DNA of 64,000 bases from Candidatus Kuenenia stuttgartensis (GCA_945891385.1 CAMDDJ010000008.1:1-64000), one strand, 5' to 3'. Numbered from the stretch's first letter, positions 19,746 through 29,619 are shown. The notes: generated by a model from the letters alone, not told the origin. Translations and numbers: made by a program.

Positions 19746-19923
19746 GGCAGGAGCGTAGCAGACGCGATTCCATCCCTGGAGCGGGCCTCGCCAACCTCGG
19801 CAATCCTTGATTTGTCGTTGGTATCGGGAAGCGAACAATCGCCGGGTTCAACCGCACGCTAGGCTTATGGAGAGCATGGCCATTGTCCGGCGAAATCCCC
19901 TCTTATAGGCTATGGCCCCATCC

Positions 19924-21876
19924 ATGTGTGGCATCTGCGGCATTCTCGATGCAACTCCGGGACAGGCGAATGCCGCTGTTCATAGGATGATGCATGCCAT
20001 GCTCCATCGCGGTCCGGACGACCGGGGCTACGAAGAGATGTCGGGCGAGGCGGGCAACGGTCCGGCTGTGGCCTTCGGATTTCAGCGACTGGCGATCCTC
20101 GACCTGTCCCAGGCAGGACATCAGCCGATGATCCATCCGCAAACGGGCGACTGCCTGGTGTTCAACGGCGAGATCTACAACTACCGCTCACTTCGCTCGC
20201 AGTTGCAGGCCGTTGGCTCGCGTTTCCGGGGCACGAGCGACACAGAAGTGCTTCTTCATGCACTTGCAGCTTGGGGCGAGGATGCCGCCGGCCGGTTGGA
20301 GGGCATGTTTGCCTTCGCCTGGTACCGGGCTCGCGACAGACGCGTGCTTCTCGCTCGAGACCCGCTCGGAATCAAGCCGCTGTACGTCGCTGAGGCACCG
20401 CACCGCGTCGTGTTCGCCAGCGAGGTCCGTGCCGTGCTGGCGTCGGGACTCGTGAGCCGAGATCTTGACCCGGCCGGTATCGCTGGCTTGCTCGCATATG
20501 GTGCACCGCAGGACCCGCTGACTGTCCATCGCGCGGTGCGGTCATTTCCAGCGGGTGAAGCCCGGTGGTACGACCTGGCCGAAGGAGTGAGACCGCAACC
20601 AGGCCGACGGTTTTGGCGGTTCCCCGCTACGTCAGCCACTCCGGTCCCTCGGGATACGGCTGCCAGGCACCTGAAGCACCTCCTCAATGAGGCTGTCGCC
20701 CGTCACCTTGTATCCGACAGACCTATCGGCGTTTTTCTGTCGGCGGGCATCGATAGTTTTTTGATCGCTGCGCTGGCGAAGCAGCTACGCGGAGAAATAA
20801 AAACGTTTACCGTGGGCTTCGATGAAACAGGGCTTCTGGACGAGGCTGCCGAAGCAGCGGCAGCGGCTCAAACCCTCGGCACCGATCATCATGCGATCGT
20901 CATCGGAACGGATTCGGTCCAAGGCCTGTGGGAACGCTGGTTCGCGACGTCCGATCGCCCGAGCATAGACGGCTTCAATACCTTCGTCGTTAGTCAGGCC
21001 GTGGCTGCCGCCGGAAAAACCGTCGCCCTGTCCGGGCTCGGTGGCGATGAGCTCTTCGGCGGCTACCCGAACTTCGCGTCCGCGAGGCGTTACCAGAGAA
21101 TTCTCGCAGCACTGCATCCCTTGCCACGATTTGCGAAGAAAGCTGGCTTGCTGATCGCCACACAGGGGCGTCGGCCCATTTTTCGCGAAAGGGCGGCCGA
21201 GCTGCTGGATGGCGGCCCCGATTTGCGACGCATCACGCTGCGGCTCCGTCGCATTCTGACGGACCGCCAGATCAATCGCTTGGGGATCGAGCCTGGCCGC
21301 GTCGGCCTCGATGACGACTACCTGTCGCGGAGCTCCCTTGCTTCGACGGCGACCGACCGAGTTGCTGATGCGTTCAATGTGGTGTCCCATCTAGAGTCGG
21401 TGCTCTACATGGGAAACACCCTGCTCCGCGACACTGACGCGGTCTCAATGGCCAACTCGCTCGAGGTCCGAGTTCCGCTGCTCGACCAACCCATCGTTGA
21501 CTTTGTGTCTGCCCTGCCGGGCAAGTCCAAGATGCCGAGTGGTAGGCCGACCAAGTACTTGCTCCGCGAAGCCTGTCGTGACCTGATTCCCGAGCCTTTA
21601 GCCAGCCGGCCAAAGACGGGTTTCTGCCTTCCGATCGCCCGCTGGATGCACGGCCCGGTGAGGGAGTCGTGTGAAGCGTCAATCGACGCGGCAGCAGGAT
21701 CGGGAGTGCTGGACGCCCGGGAAGTTCGGCTGATCTGGCAGGATTTCCTGGCATCATCGAGCAACGTGCACTGGATTCGTCCAATGACGCTTGTCGCGCT
21801 CGGGGCATATCTCCGGAACAGTTCGACGACTTCGGAGGCCGGGGCCTATGGGCAGCCGACGCCAACCGACCGCTGA
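19924..21876 (+). CDS. asnB: AsnB-like glutamine-dependent amidotransferase
   Basis: A 650-residue protein with a class II glutaminase domain (1-~215) and a C-terminal ATP-PPi synthetase domain. The start is set at 19924 so that Cys2 becomes the N-terminal nucleophile (M-C-G-I-C-G). The glutaminase motifs are HRGPDDRGY and FNGEIYNY. The PP-loop reads S-A-G-I-D-S at 273-278, with Ala where Gly is usual, and SGLGGDELFGGYP follows. In glycan loci such enzymes often amidate uronic acids rather than make free asparagine. The UDP-HexNAc dehydrogenase of this locus would supply a uronic acid. TATAGG at 19904-19909 gives a possible -10, with a very short leader. Confidence 0.88.
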   Translation: MCGICGILDATPGQANAAVHRMMHAMLHRGPDDRGYEEMSGEAGNGPAVAFGFQRLAILDLSQAGHQPMIHPQTGDCLVFNGEIYNYRSLRSQLQAVGSRFRGTSDTEVLLHALAAWGEDAAGRLEGMFAFAWYRARDRRVLLARDPLGIKPLYVAEAPHRVVFASEVRAVLASGLVSRDLDPAGIAGLLAYGAPQDPLTVHRAVRSFPAGEARWYDLAEGVRPQPGRRFWRFPATSATPVPRDTAARHLKHLLNEAVARHLVSDRPIGVFLSAGIDSFLIAALAKQLRGEIKTFTVGFDETGLLDEAAEAAAAAQTLGTDHHAIVIGTDSVQGLWERWFATSDRPSIDGFNTFVVSQAVAAAGKTVALSGLGGDELFGGYPNFASARRYQRILAALHPLPRFAKKAGLLIATQGRRPIFRERAAELLDGGPDLRRITLRLRRILTDRQINRLGIEPGRVGLDDDYLSRSSLASTATDRVADAFNVVSHLESVLYMGNTLLRDTDAVSMANSLEVRVPLLDQPIVDFVSALPGKSKMPSGRPTKYLLREACRDLIPEPLASRPKTGFCLPIARWMHGPVRESCEASIDAAAGSGVLDAREVRLIWQDFLASSSNVHWIRPMTLVALGAYLRNSSTTSEAGAYGQPTPTDR

Positions 21877-21929
21877 GCGAATCGGCCAATTTTCCAGAGT
21901 TTGCATGTGAGGCACCCTGGCCTGTCGGG

Positions 21930-22148
21930 GCGGATCGAGAAGCCATTAGGCCAGCCATGCGTCGCCTGGTACAGGCGATGGTCTATTCCGGCCCTGATGA
22001 TCAAGGCTATTGGGAAACGCCTCGAAGCCTGCCATCTGTTCGAGGCCGGCTGCGTCTGTGCAGCCTGGAATGGGTAGCGTCGGGCCAGCCGCACGATGCC
22101 CTGGACGCAGCCCCTGGCGATTGGGGACTACTCGCGGCAGGTCGATGC
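21930..22148 (+). pseudogene. remnant of an AsnB-type glutaminase domain
   Basis: In one frame, ADREAIRPAMRRLVQAM is followed by VYSGPDDQGYWE and, after a short gap, RLRLCSLEWVASGQPHDAL. These segments match in order the class II glutaminase core, and the neighbour just upstream has HRGPDDRGY and FQRLAILDLSQAGHQP at the same spacing. The N-terminal M-C-G-I segment and everything beyond ~75 residues are missing. It lies in a different frame from the intact gene, starting ~54 bp after its stop. A decayed second amidotransferase copy is the likely explanation. Confidence 0.6.
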
Positions 22149-22183
22149 GACCCGGACGCGGACCGCAGCCGCGTGAGCCCGGG

Positions 22184-25100
22184 TCACTCGATTTCTACGG
22201 CGACGGCGTCACCGGCCGGGACGACGACGTCGATTGTCTCGGCCCCACCCCATGCGTCCGTCTCAAACACGCGGGCCCGCTGCCCAGGTACGAGTTCAAG
22301 GTTTCGCAACGTCACCGTTCGCTCGGCGTCACTCTCGTTGAAGAGAAGCACGAGCCGCCGTTGCCCCTTCTTGAGCACAAGGAGGTCCGGGTAGGCGATC
22401 TGCTCCGATGATGTGAGCTGGTCGGCTCGCTCGCCCTCGAAAAAGAGGTCCTCGTGGGCGGCGATGATCCGGGTGGCCTCGCCAATCCAGTATTGCATGC
22501 CGGCGACGCACTCACCGGCGTTCTGCAGGTCGACGCCGCCCCCGAGGGCGGCGACGATTCGGAGGATCTGGCTCTTCCATGACTTCGGCTGCACGAATCC
22601 GTCGTCGGATAGGACCACCACTTCCTTCCAGCCATCCTTCGCCTCGCTCACGCCGAGAAACGAGAACCGCTGACCGATCACTTGCGGCACTCGCTGGTCG
22701 ACCCGCAACGCCCGCGCCTCGTCGTCGAGCATCTTCTGGCTGATCCCGTTCGCCACGCCATTTCCGGGAAGCCCCACAAACGCGATGTCGGCTTTCCCGG
22801 CGATCTGCGACCAGAAGGGGGCGAATCCGGCCCAGGAGTAGATCATCGAACGCAGGCCGATCCCGTTCACTGCGTCCTTCACCTGGCCTTGGATCTCCGT
22901 GACCTGCCAGTGGTGGAACTCGGCCCATGCTCGATGGTGTTGATCGTGGATCGTGACGTTCGAGAGGTCGGCATCCCGGGCGAGGCCGGCACGTTCGCGA
23001 AACCGCTCCTTGCAGCGGCTGCAGAAACAGAAGCTCGTCCCGCGGTCGGCTCCTCCTTCGTCCCGCCAGGCATGGGCCTCGTAGTCGAGAAACAGGATGC
23101 TGGCAGCCGGCGTCCGGGTCACCTTCTCCGCATAGTTCCTCGCGACGAGCGCTCGAAACTGCTCTCGCCCGGCCGCCAGCATGTACGTGGGGCAGTACAT
23201 GTTGTCCCGGTCGGCATTCCAGCGGCGGGCATCGAAATAGCTCGCCTGTGCGTCGGGCGTGGCGGCCACCCAGCGGAGAAACGCATCCGACTGGTGGCCC
23301 GGCACATGCGACCCATGCAAGGGGAAGTTGTCCGGGCTACCGATGATGGTGCCGAAGCCGTTCGCCCGGAGTTCATCGTAGAACGACCGGAGAAAATCGC
23401 TCCACTGCGGCCCCCAGCCGGGCTGCGTGATCGTGACGGATGCGTAGTTGAAGCCGGCCTCGGCGGCCTGGCCAACCAGGGCCTTCATGTGCTGCGGCGA
23501 GAGCGTGGCGAACAGGATCGGACAGTATTGGCTCAGCAGCACACGCTTCGGCTGCCGGCCGTTGACAGACGGCAGGATCCGCACCGGAATCCGCTGCTCG
23601 CACTCGGTGAAGTTGCCACGTCCGCGGCGATGGAAGTAGAAGGCCGTCGTGGCCCCCACCTCGCCGCCGGCGAGGTGGATCGGCAGCCATGTGTAGCGGG
23701 TTCCGTCGGCGGGAACCTGCTCGGCGGCGTAGGCGATCCGGTATCGCGTGAACGCCTGCCCGTCGCGGCTGATCGGCTCCTCGGTCACGCTTCGGGGCAC
23801 CTCGTTCGTCAGGTGTCGCTGGTAGTACGGCTTGTCGATCCCGAACAGCCGAAACTCCCGTGGCAGGTCGAGCACGAATTCGTAGCCGTCCAGGTCGAAC
23901 GCCAGCGGTGAGTAGAGGGCCAACAGCATGTTGTCGACTCCGTCACGCGAGACGCCCCACTCGCTAACTCGCGGCAGAATGCAGCGGTTCGGCCCGTAGG
24001 GCGCCTCGTTCCAGAGGAGCACCTGCCGAAACACGGCCACCCTCGCCCGTGTGGCCTGGGCCCACATGAATCCCGCCGGATCAGGCCGCGCGACCGCCCA
24101 TGCACCGTCGTCGAACTCTACGTCTTGCCACCCAGGCGTCTCGCGATCAGATACCCGCCAACGGCCGTCGGCCTCGGGTTGGCCGATAATCCGCATTCGA
24201 ACCCGCGGTCGGGCTCCGGCCGCCGTCGCCCTAACGGTCACTCCCACCAGCCCTTCCCCGATCGGGGCCGTGCCCACGCCATCGGCGATCTTCACGGGTC
24301 TGCCGCCGACGAACAGTTCCGCTTCGGCCTGGACCGCCTGCACCGCGATCCGCAGGTCGCGGCGGGGGGCGACTTCGTCGAGAACGATCCCCGGGTTCTC
24401 GGCCTGGGCGAACGTGAACGACGCGTCGTCGATCACCGCTTCGGCGTCGGTTCCGTAAAGCACTACGGCCATCACGGCGCACTTCAACCGCTTGTCGGCG
24501 GGGCTATACACGCAGCGCAACTGCTGCCACTCGTCGGTCAACTCGAGCGTCGGCTGGTCACGGAGAAAATCCGTGCCGATCGGGTTCATCGCGTCGTACT
24601 CATAGACGTTGAGGGCCAGTTTCCCGGTGCCCCGCGCCCAGATGGAGAGGCGGTACGTACCGGCCGGTTTCACTGTGTGCTTTGCGGCGCTGAACACCCG
24701 GGCCTCGTCGTTACCCGCAGCCACCCGCAGCCGCAACGCCCGCGCTCCGGCGCGTGCCCGATCGCTCGACATGACGTGGCCGCTCTGTCGCTCCCAGCCG
24801 GTGACGTTGGCCGCATCAGTGATGCGTTCGAAGCCACCATCGCTGACGAGCTGTCGCACCTCGGGAGGCGAGGCAGGCTGCTGATCGTTCCACGAGATCA
24901 CCACGCTCACCACGGCATCGGCCGTCTTGTCAAACACCACGTCAGCCACGACGCCGCTGATGATCTCGGCCAACGCCGCCTCCCGCCCATCGACGGTGAT
25001 CCTCACATTCGGCGAGACCGGCAGCGTCCAGAGTTTCTCGGCCCGGCGGACCACAATCTGCGACTTCGCCGCGTCGACGGCTTCTACGACGACGCGCGTT

Positions 25101-25198
25101 GCCGCCTGCCCATAGGCGAGCCCATGAAAAGCCGCCGCCGCGACGGTCGCCAGCACGAGCACGAATCGACTTCGATCCACGAACCATACTCCTGGCAT
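22184..25198 (-). CDS. large secreted protein with CBM-like and TIM-barrel-like regions
   Basis: A 1004-residue protein with a signal peptide (hydrophobic core FVLVLATVAAAAF, likely cut after AYGQA near residue 32). Residues ~115-265 (DGGFERITDAANVTGWE onward) look like a galactose-binding/CBM4-9-type beta-sandwich. A second beta-rich region follows. From ~560 to ~900 the pattern (GFNYASVTIT, LFLDYEAHAW, CFCSRCKERF) resembles the glycosidase-like TIM barrels of GH42-related families. The C-terminus is a small beta domain. It is exported and may act on polysaccharide. No catalytic pair could be assigned, so enzyme activity is uncertain. It lies in the glycan locus, 130 bp after the acyltransferase. 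Confidence 0.7.
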   Translation of the reverse strand: MPGVWFVDRSRFVLVLATVAAAAFHGLAYGQAATRVVVEAVDAAKSQIVVRRAEKLWTLPVSPNVRITVDGREAALAEIISGVVADVVFDKTADAVVSVVISWNDQQPASPPEVRQLVSDGGFERITDAANVTGWERQSGHVMSSDRARAGARALRLRVAAGNDEARVFSAAKHTVKPAGTYRLSIWARGTGKLALNVYEYDAMNPIGTDFLRDQPTLELTDEWQQLRCVYSPADKRLKCAVMAVVLYGTDAEAVIDDASFTFAQAENPGIVLDEVAPRRDLRIAVQAVQAEAELFVGGRPVKIADGVGTAPIGEGLVGVTVRATAAGARPRVRMRIIGQPEADGRWRVSDRETPGWQDVEFDDGAWAVARPDPAGFMWAQATRARVAVFRQVLLWNEAPYGPNRCILPRVSEWGVSRDGVDNMLLALYSPLAFDLDGYEFVLDLPREFRLFGIDKPYYQRHLTNEVPRSVTEEPISRDGQAFTRYRIAYAAEQVPADGTRYTWLPIHLAGGEVGATTAFYFHRRGRGNFTECEQRIPVRILPSVNGRQPKRVLLSQYCPILFATLSPQHMKALVGQAAEAGFNYASVTITQPGWGPQWSDFLRSFYDELRANGFGTIIGSPDNFPLHGSHVPGHQSDAFLRWVAATPDAQASYFDARRWNADRDNMYCPTYMLAAGREQFRALVARNYAEKVTRTPAASILFLDYEAHAWRDEGGADRGTSFCFCSRCKERFRERAGLARDADLSNVTIHDQHHRAWAEFHHWQVTEIQGQVKDAVNGIGLRSMIYSWAGFAPFWSQIAGKADIAFVGLPGNGVANGISQKMLDDEARALRVDQRVPQVIGQRFSFLGVSEAKDGWKEVVVLSDDGFVQPKSWKSQILRIVAALGGGVDLQNAGECVAGMQYWIGEATRIIAAHEDLFFEGERADQLTSSEQIAYPDLLVLKKGQRRLVLLFNESDAERTVTLRNLELVPGQRARVFETDAWGGAETIDVVVPAGDAVAVEIE

Positions 25199-25328
25199 GA
25201 AGCCGCGTCGCGTCCCGCTGAGAATGCCCGGCGAATGCGAGGGCCCCGGGAATGCCAGCGTCAGCGACTGATCACGGTCGACCTGTAACTGCCCAGCCGG
25301 CGCCTCATCATATCGCGCGGCGGCTCGC

Positions 25329-26585
25329 TCATCCCGAACGAAGGGCCTCGTACGCAGCGGTAACCTTCGCCCCGACCGTACGACTCGTGCGCACGGCCCA
25401 GTCGTCGAAAACGTCGCTGTAGACCTGACCTCCTACAAGCGCGACGATCACCACCGCCAGTGCGATCCAGGCTTTGGTGGGCTCGTTTGGCGGCGCACCG
25501 CCCGACGAGGCCCAGAGCACCAAGGAACTACCGACCACGGCGATAATCGGCAAGTGGATCAGGTAGAGCCCTACGGAAATCCGGCCGAGATAACGCGGGA
25601 GCCTCGTCGACAATGCTCCGGCAAGCGGGGGCACGACCACGGTCGCCACGAACGCCATGACCCCCAGCACGGCCGAAGGCCCGCCGACGAAAACGCCGTC
25701 GAGTGCCCTCACCATCTCCGCCGGGACGATCGACTCCTTGCGGAGCAACGAATGGTGCGGCACCGAAGCCATAGCGAGAAACAGGCACACGAAGGGGGCC
25801 CAGAGAAGGAGTCGGCCGCCGCGGCTTCGCCTGCCCCAGAGCACGGCGCGCATTTGATCCTCGTTGTCGGCACAAGCGATGCCGCAAATGAAAAACACCA
25901 CGTAACCGACCGCCGCATTCTCGTTGGCTCTGGATGCCAACACGAACAGCCCTGCGATAACTGCCAAAACTAGTGTTCGTTGCCGACGTGAAAAGGCTCC
26001 CGTGGCGACCACGATGCAATATGTCGCGTAGGAGGCCCATAACTCGATGAAAAGCGTCCAGCCCACTTCGTTGAACTTGGCGGTAAGGCCAACGAGCGGA
26101 TCAAATGCGGCCTTCACCAACTCCTTTGCCGAACATTCGCTTCGCATAGTGGCCAAGGTCGGCGAATCGAGGATCTCGCCCGCTTTTCGGCTCTGATAGA
26201 GACCGCCGAACATGAGCATCGCCGCCAGGACCGCGCTTGGGTGCGCCGCCAGGATGAGCCGAAACGGCCGCTTCGCGAGATCCCCTGCGATGGCGGAAAG
26301 GCGGGGCGCGGGCCGCAGATGTCGCTTCGAGAGAACAAACCCGCTCAGAACGAAGAAACAGACCACCGCGGCATGTCCATTGAGCAACAGGGCAAGCGGT
26401 GTCTTCTGAACGGCGAATCCGAAGGCCGACTTCACGGAGCCGACGCCGTGGCATTCGGCATGCCAGAAATACCCGAGGGTGTGATACACCAACACGAGCG
26501 CGGCTGCGATGCCTCGCAGACCGTCGAGGTGGGCATATCGCTCCACTGCAACCGCTTTCTCACTAGGCGATTCGCCGGCCATCAC
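25329..26585 (-). CDS. acyltransferase 3 family (OafA/YrhL-like) membrane O-acyltransferase
   Basis: A 418-residue integral membrane protein with ~10 helices. The N-terminal signature YAHLDGLRGIAAALVLVYH contains the conserved Arg and the proposed catalytic His. FFVLSGFVLSKR and YLIHLPI near the end are typical. It is predicted to acetylate (or otherwise acylate) glycan hydroxyls at the inner membrane. An ATG codon at 26582 is an alternative start. It is the last clear enzyme of the leftward glycan run before the secreted protein. Confidence 0.88.
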   Translation of the reverse strand: MMAGESPSEKAVAVERYAHLDGLRGIAAALVLVYHTLGYFWHAECHGVGSVKSAFGFAVQKTPLALLLNGHAAVVCFFVLSGFVLSKRHLRPAPRLSAIAGDLAKRPFRLILAAHPSAVLAAMLMFGGLYQSRKAGEILDSPTLATMRSECSAKELVKAAFDPLVGLTAKFNEVGWTLFIELWASYATYCIVVATGAFSRRQRTLVLAVIAGLFVLASRANENAAVGYVVFFICGIACADNEDQMRAVLWGRRSRGGRLLLWAPFVCLFLAMASVPHHSLLRKESIVPAEMVRALDGVFVGGPSAVLGVMAFVATVVVPPLAGALSTRLPRYLGRISVGLYLIHLPIIAVVGSSLVLWASSGGAPPNEPTKAWIALAVVIVALVGGQVYSDVFDDWAVRTSRTVGAKVTAAYEALRSG

Positions 26586-26757
26586 AACTCAGCAAGGGTG
26601 TCGGACCAGCCCGGCTGAAGAAGCCCGGAGCGTGCTTTCGAATGACCTGACGTCGCGAAGCGGACGAGCCACGCCACGAGTCTACATATCCGGCACCACT
26701 CCAGCATGGCCTTGGCTGCCGCAAGGCCGGGAAGGCCGCGTGGCCGTTCCGCGGGCG

Positions 26758-26940
26758 TCATGGCCGGATGCCTGATCGCAACCGGGCGAGATGGGTGGTA
26801 ATCGTCGACTCGTACGCTGCCATCATCCGCGCGTAGACGACACCGGCACTCCCGTGCAAGAGGCCGCGATTGACGATCAGTAGGTGAAGTCGCCGCAGCG
26901 TCGGCCGAAACGGCAGCGAGTGTGTCAGCATCTTGATCGC
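26758..26940 (-). pseudogene. C-terminal remnant of a GT2 glycosyltransferase, inside a 482-bp gap
   Basis: The translation KMLTHSLPFRPTLRRLHLL, then IVNRGLLHGSAGVVYARMMA and AYESTITTHLARLR, follows the usual C-terminal pattern of WcaA-type GT2 enzymes (..RGGFLDG..GLIYA...YEF...). The GT-A catalytic domain is absent; the upstream sequence runs straight into the preceding methyltransferase. The frame extends upstream to 27030 without family character. The rest of 26586-27067 shows nothing recognisable. It is probably the tail of a deleted gene. Confidence 0.5.
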
Positions 26941-27067
26941 TCGGCAGCGTCGCACACGATCAACGCTGAACAGCGGGAGCGGGCCCGGCCGCTCCTGGCA
27001 GAGAAGTTCCGCCTCGAGGCGACAACGCACAAACCAGGTCTACTCGGGCGTATCGTTGCGTGTATTG

Positions 27068-27928
27068 CTAGAAGCGGACGCCTAACACCTCGTATCGCCG
27101 ACTCTCCCGACAACGTGACTGAACCCAATCACGGTCCCTGACCCACAAGTGATTCCCTGACGACCGCCTGCCTTGGATGCGATCACCATTCAGCACTTGT
27201 CGAGTCCATGGGTCATAGATCATCTCAGCGAACCCCGCACTTCGCATGTTCGCCACGATGCGATCGTCATGCCCCTCAAGCATAACGGCTTTCACGCCCG
27301 TCGCCTGCAACGATTTCTCAGCTCCTCTTAAGACCTCTCCCTCATACCCCTCTACATCGATCTTCCAGATCGCTGCGACCATGCCGTGAAGCACGTCGTC
27401 GAGTCTTCGAACCTGCACCCTCTCCTTCTGAACGGCGGCATGCTCCTCGACCACCCGATTCATTGTGTCGAGATCGGTACGAAACCAGACTTCTCCCGAG
27501 TCGGCGCCCGCCGCGCAATGACGCAAGTCGACCAGGGCCTCGATCCCGTTGATTCGCACATTAGCCTGTAACTTCCGGTAGGTGCTCGGAACGGGCTCAA
27601 GGCTGATGGTCCGACAACCGACCACCGCCGAAGCCAATACCGTATAGCTTCCGACATTGGCGCCTACATCGACAAAGGTATCCTGTTCGCGCAGGCAATG
27701 TAGGACGAATGCCATGTCCTCGAACTCATGCAGGCCGCAGTAAATGTTTCCGGTCGCACCCGTCATCGACCGCTCCACCACGAGCCGGCTCCCCTCGACA
27801 AACGGCATCACGACCGGTTGCCCGACGAGCCGAGTGCCGAACTGCCACCGCAACCAGCGTCCGTACGCCGCCATCCTTCGATGCTTCCCAAGTGGATGAT
27901 TCCAAATCCACGTCCACGTCTTAATCAT
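27068..27928 (-). CDS. FkbM-family methyltransferase
   Basis: A 286-residue SAM-dependent methyltransferase. Motif I is TFVDVGANVGSYTVLASA, the acidic post-I residue is in ISLEPVPSTYRKL, and the FkbM signature AIWKIDVEGYEGEVLRGA is present. The C-terminal ~40 residues are Arg-rich. The ATG is preceded by AAAGGA at 9-base spacing. FkbM enzymes O-methylate sugars of surface glycans or secondary metabolites. It is one of three FkbM genes in this locus. Confidence 0.88.
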   Translation of the reverse strand: MIKTWTWIWNHPLGKHRRMAAYGRWLRWQFGTRLVGQPVVMPFVEGSRLVVERSMTGATGNIYCGLHEFEDMAFVLHCLREQDTFVDVGANVGSYTVLASAVVGCRTISLEPVPSTYRKLQANVRINGIEALVDLRHCAAGADSGEVWFRTDLDTMNRVVEEHAAVQKERVQVRRLDDVLHGMVAAIWKIDVEGYEGEVLRGAEKSLQATGVKAVMLEGHDDRIVANMRSAGFAEMIYDPWTRQVLNGDRIQGRRSSGNHLWVRDRDWVQSRCRESRRYEVLGVRF

Positions 27929-28224
27929 CGTGTTTTGATCCTTTGCGCTGCGTCGCTCACGAGCCGCGTCGAGACGACAACCTACAAGTGTTGTCGTCTA
28001 GCGTCTTCGAAATCTGGACTCCCGACGGAATCTTCGGAGTCGAATAGCCCCAGGGAGGTGCCTCATCGGCATTGATCCCCGACCAGACCAAACCAACGCA
28101 AGGGCTTGCTCCAGCCGGTGGGCGGCCCACATGCCAGAGAGACTTGATCCGGGGAGGTAGCTCGCCTGGGTGTGCATCAAGAAGGTGACGGTGCGCGGGA
28201 GCAGAGGGTGACCAGGGTGCACGC
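27929..28224. other. unassigned gap between a GT4 and an FkbM gene
   Basis: About 296 bp without a recognisable gene. The short open frames on either strand show no family pattern. The only supported element is the ribosome-binding site of the FkbM gene at its left end. Confidence 0.4.
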
Positions 28225-29487
28225 TCAGAGCCCCCGGTACGACCGCAAGGGATTCGTCGCCCCCATGTCCGTCTGCAGACCAGCCTGTTCGATCAGGTCA
28301 CAGAAGCTGCCGCGGAGCGCCCGGGCTGTGAACTTTTCCTCAACGATCGCCTTGGCCTCGCCGCCCAGTGCTCGACGCTCCTCGACGGCCATGCTCATCA
28401 CCTCGCTGATCGCTCGTTCGGCTCCATCCACGTCGCCATGAAGAACGTGCCAGCCGATCGTTCGGCCGGCGAGGATGTCGCCAGCGTGGCAGTCTACAGG
28501 CCCGAATAGCAGGATCGGGCGTCCCACGGCCATCGCCCCGTAGATCTTGCACGGATGCACGATGCCCACCATGTCTTCGCCCACCGACACCACGTGCAGG
28601 TCGGCCGCCGACAGGCTTACGCCGAGGGTCTCGACCGGCTGGTACGGCAGCGAGACGACGTTGCCGGCCCCCGAGGCGACAAGTCGCTCGACATCTGCCT
28701 TGCCCGTGCCGCCACCGACGAACACGAATCGCACCCGCGGGTTGGAGGTGAATCGCTTGGTCGCCTCGAGGAGCGTGTCGAGCGGGTTCTGGTGACTGTG
28801 ATTGCCGGAGTACATGACTACGAAACAGTCGGCGAGCCCGTGTTGCGTGCGAAATGCATTCGGACCCGACGGCGGCGCGAGGTATTCTTCGTGTGGCCAC
28901 GGCGGAATGATGTGCACCTTCTCCGCAACGGGAAGCTTGGCAAGCACGCGCTCACGCATGAACCGATCGAGAACCACGACCCTGCTGGCCTGCCGCAGCG
29001 TCCACCGATTGAGAAGATCGAAGAACCGCACAGCGAGTGCTCGCGGGTGAATCCTGCCCGAGGCGACCAACTGATCCGGGTTGAGGTCCATGACCCACCA
29101 GATCAGGGGCACACGCCGCACCAGCGAGATCAGCGATCCACCCGCGCCTGCAAACGGCGGGCTGGTGCTGACCACCACGCGGGCGAGCCCCCGTGTGAAA
29201 AGGCCACGCACGGTGGCCTGAATCATGAACAAGGCCTGCGCCAGAAGCCGGACGGCGAGGGATGACTTGCCGAAGCTCGACAACGGTAGCCGACGCACGT
29301 CGACGCCGTTCCTGAACTCGTGTCGCGGATAGGAAATCCCTGGGTCGTCGTAGCCCCGAGCCGAGGTGTAGACGACAGCCCGCCACCCGCGTGCCGCAAG
29401 CTCTTCGGCCGCGTCGGCTACATGTTGGCCTACCGCCGCGGGATCGGGCGTGTAGACCTGGCTGATGATGAGGATCGTCGGCCGCAT
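28225..29487 (-). CDS. GT4-type glycosyltransferase (WbuB-like)
   Basis: A 420-residue GT-B enzyme. The N-terminus is ILIISQVYTPDPAAVGQHV, followed by VVSTSPPFAGAGG and WWVMDLNPDQ, typical of the WbuB subgroup. The donor domain carries VMYSGNHSHQNPLDTLL, VFVGGGTGKADVE and KIYGAMAVGRPIL. WbuB-like enzymes transfer amino sugars such as FucNAc. It lies 132 bp downstream of a methyltransferase on the same strand. Confidence 0.88.
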   Translation of the reverse strand: MRPTILIISQVYTPDPAAVGQHVADAAEELAARGWRAVVYTSARGYDDPGISYPRHEFRNGVDVRRLPLSSFGKSSLAVRLLAQALFMIQATVRGLFTRGLARVVVSTSPPFAGAGGSLISLVRRVPLIWWVMDLNPDQLVASGRIHPRALAVRFFDLLNRWTLRQASRVVVLDRFMRERVLAKLPVAEKVHIIPPWPHEEYLAPPSGPNAFRTQHGLADCFVVMYSGNHSHQNPLDTLLEATKRFTSNPRVRFVFVGGGTGKADVERLVASGAGNVVSLPYQPVETLGVSLSAADLHVVSVGEDMVGIVHPCKIYGAMAVGRPILLFGPVDCHAGDILAGRTIGWHVLHGDVDGAERAISEVMSMAVEERRALGGEAKAIVEEKFTARALRGSFCDLIEQAGLQTDMGATNPLRSYRGL

Positions 29488-29619
29488 CCAGGCACGGTCA
29501 GGGGGAACGGGCTCTACAGTCGGTCAAGAGATCGTCGGCGATCGGCCGTGGCGCTGGCTCCGGCGGCGAGTCGAGCCGGGCTCCGGTAGTATTCATCGCC
29601 GAAGGGGGCGTCCAAGGGC

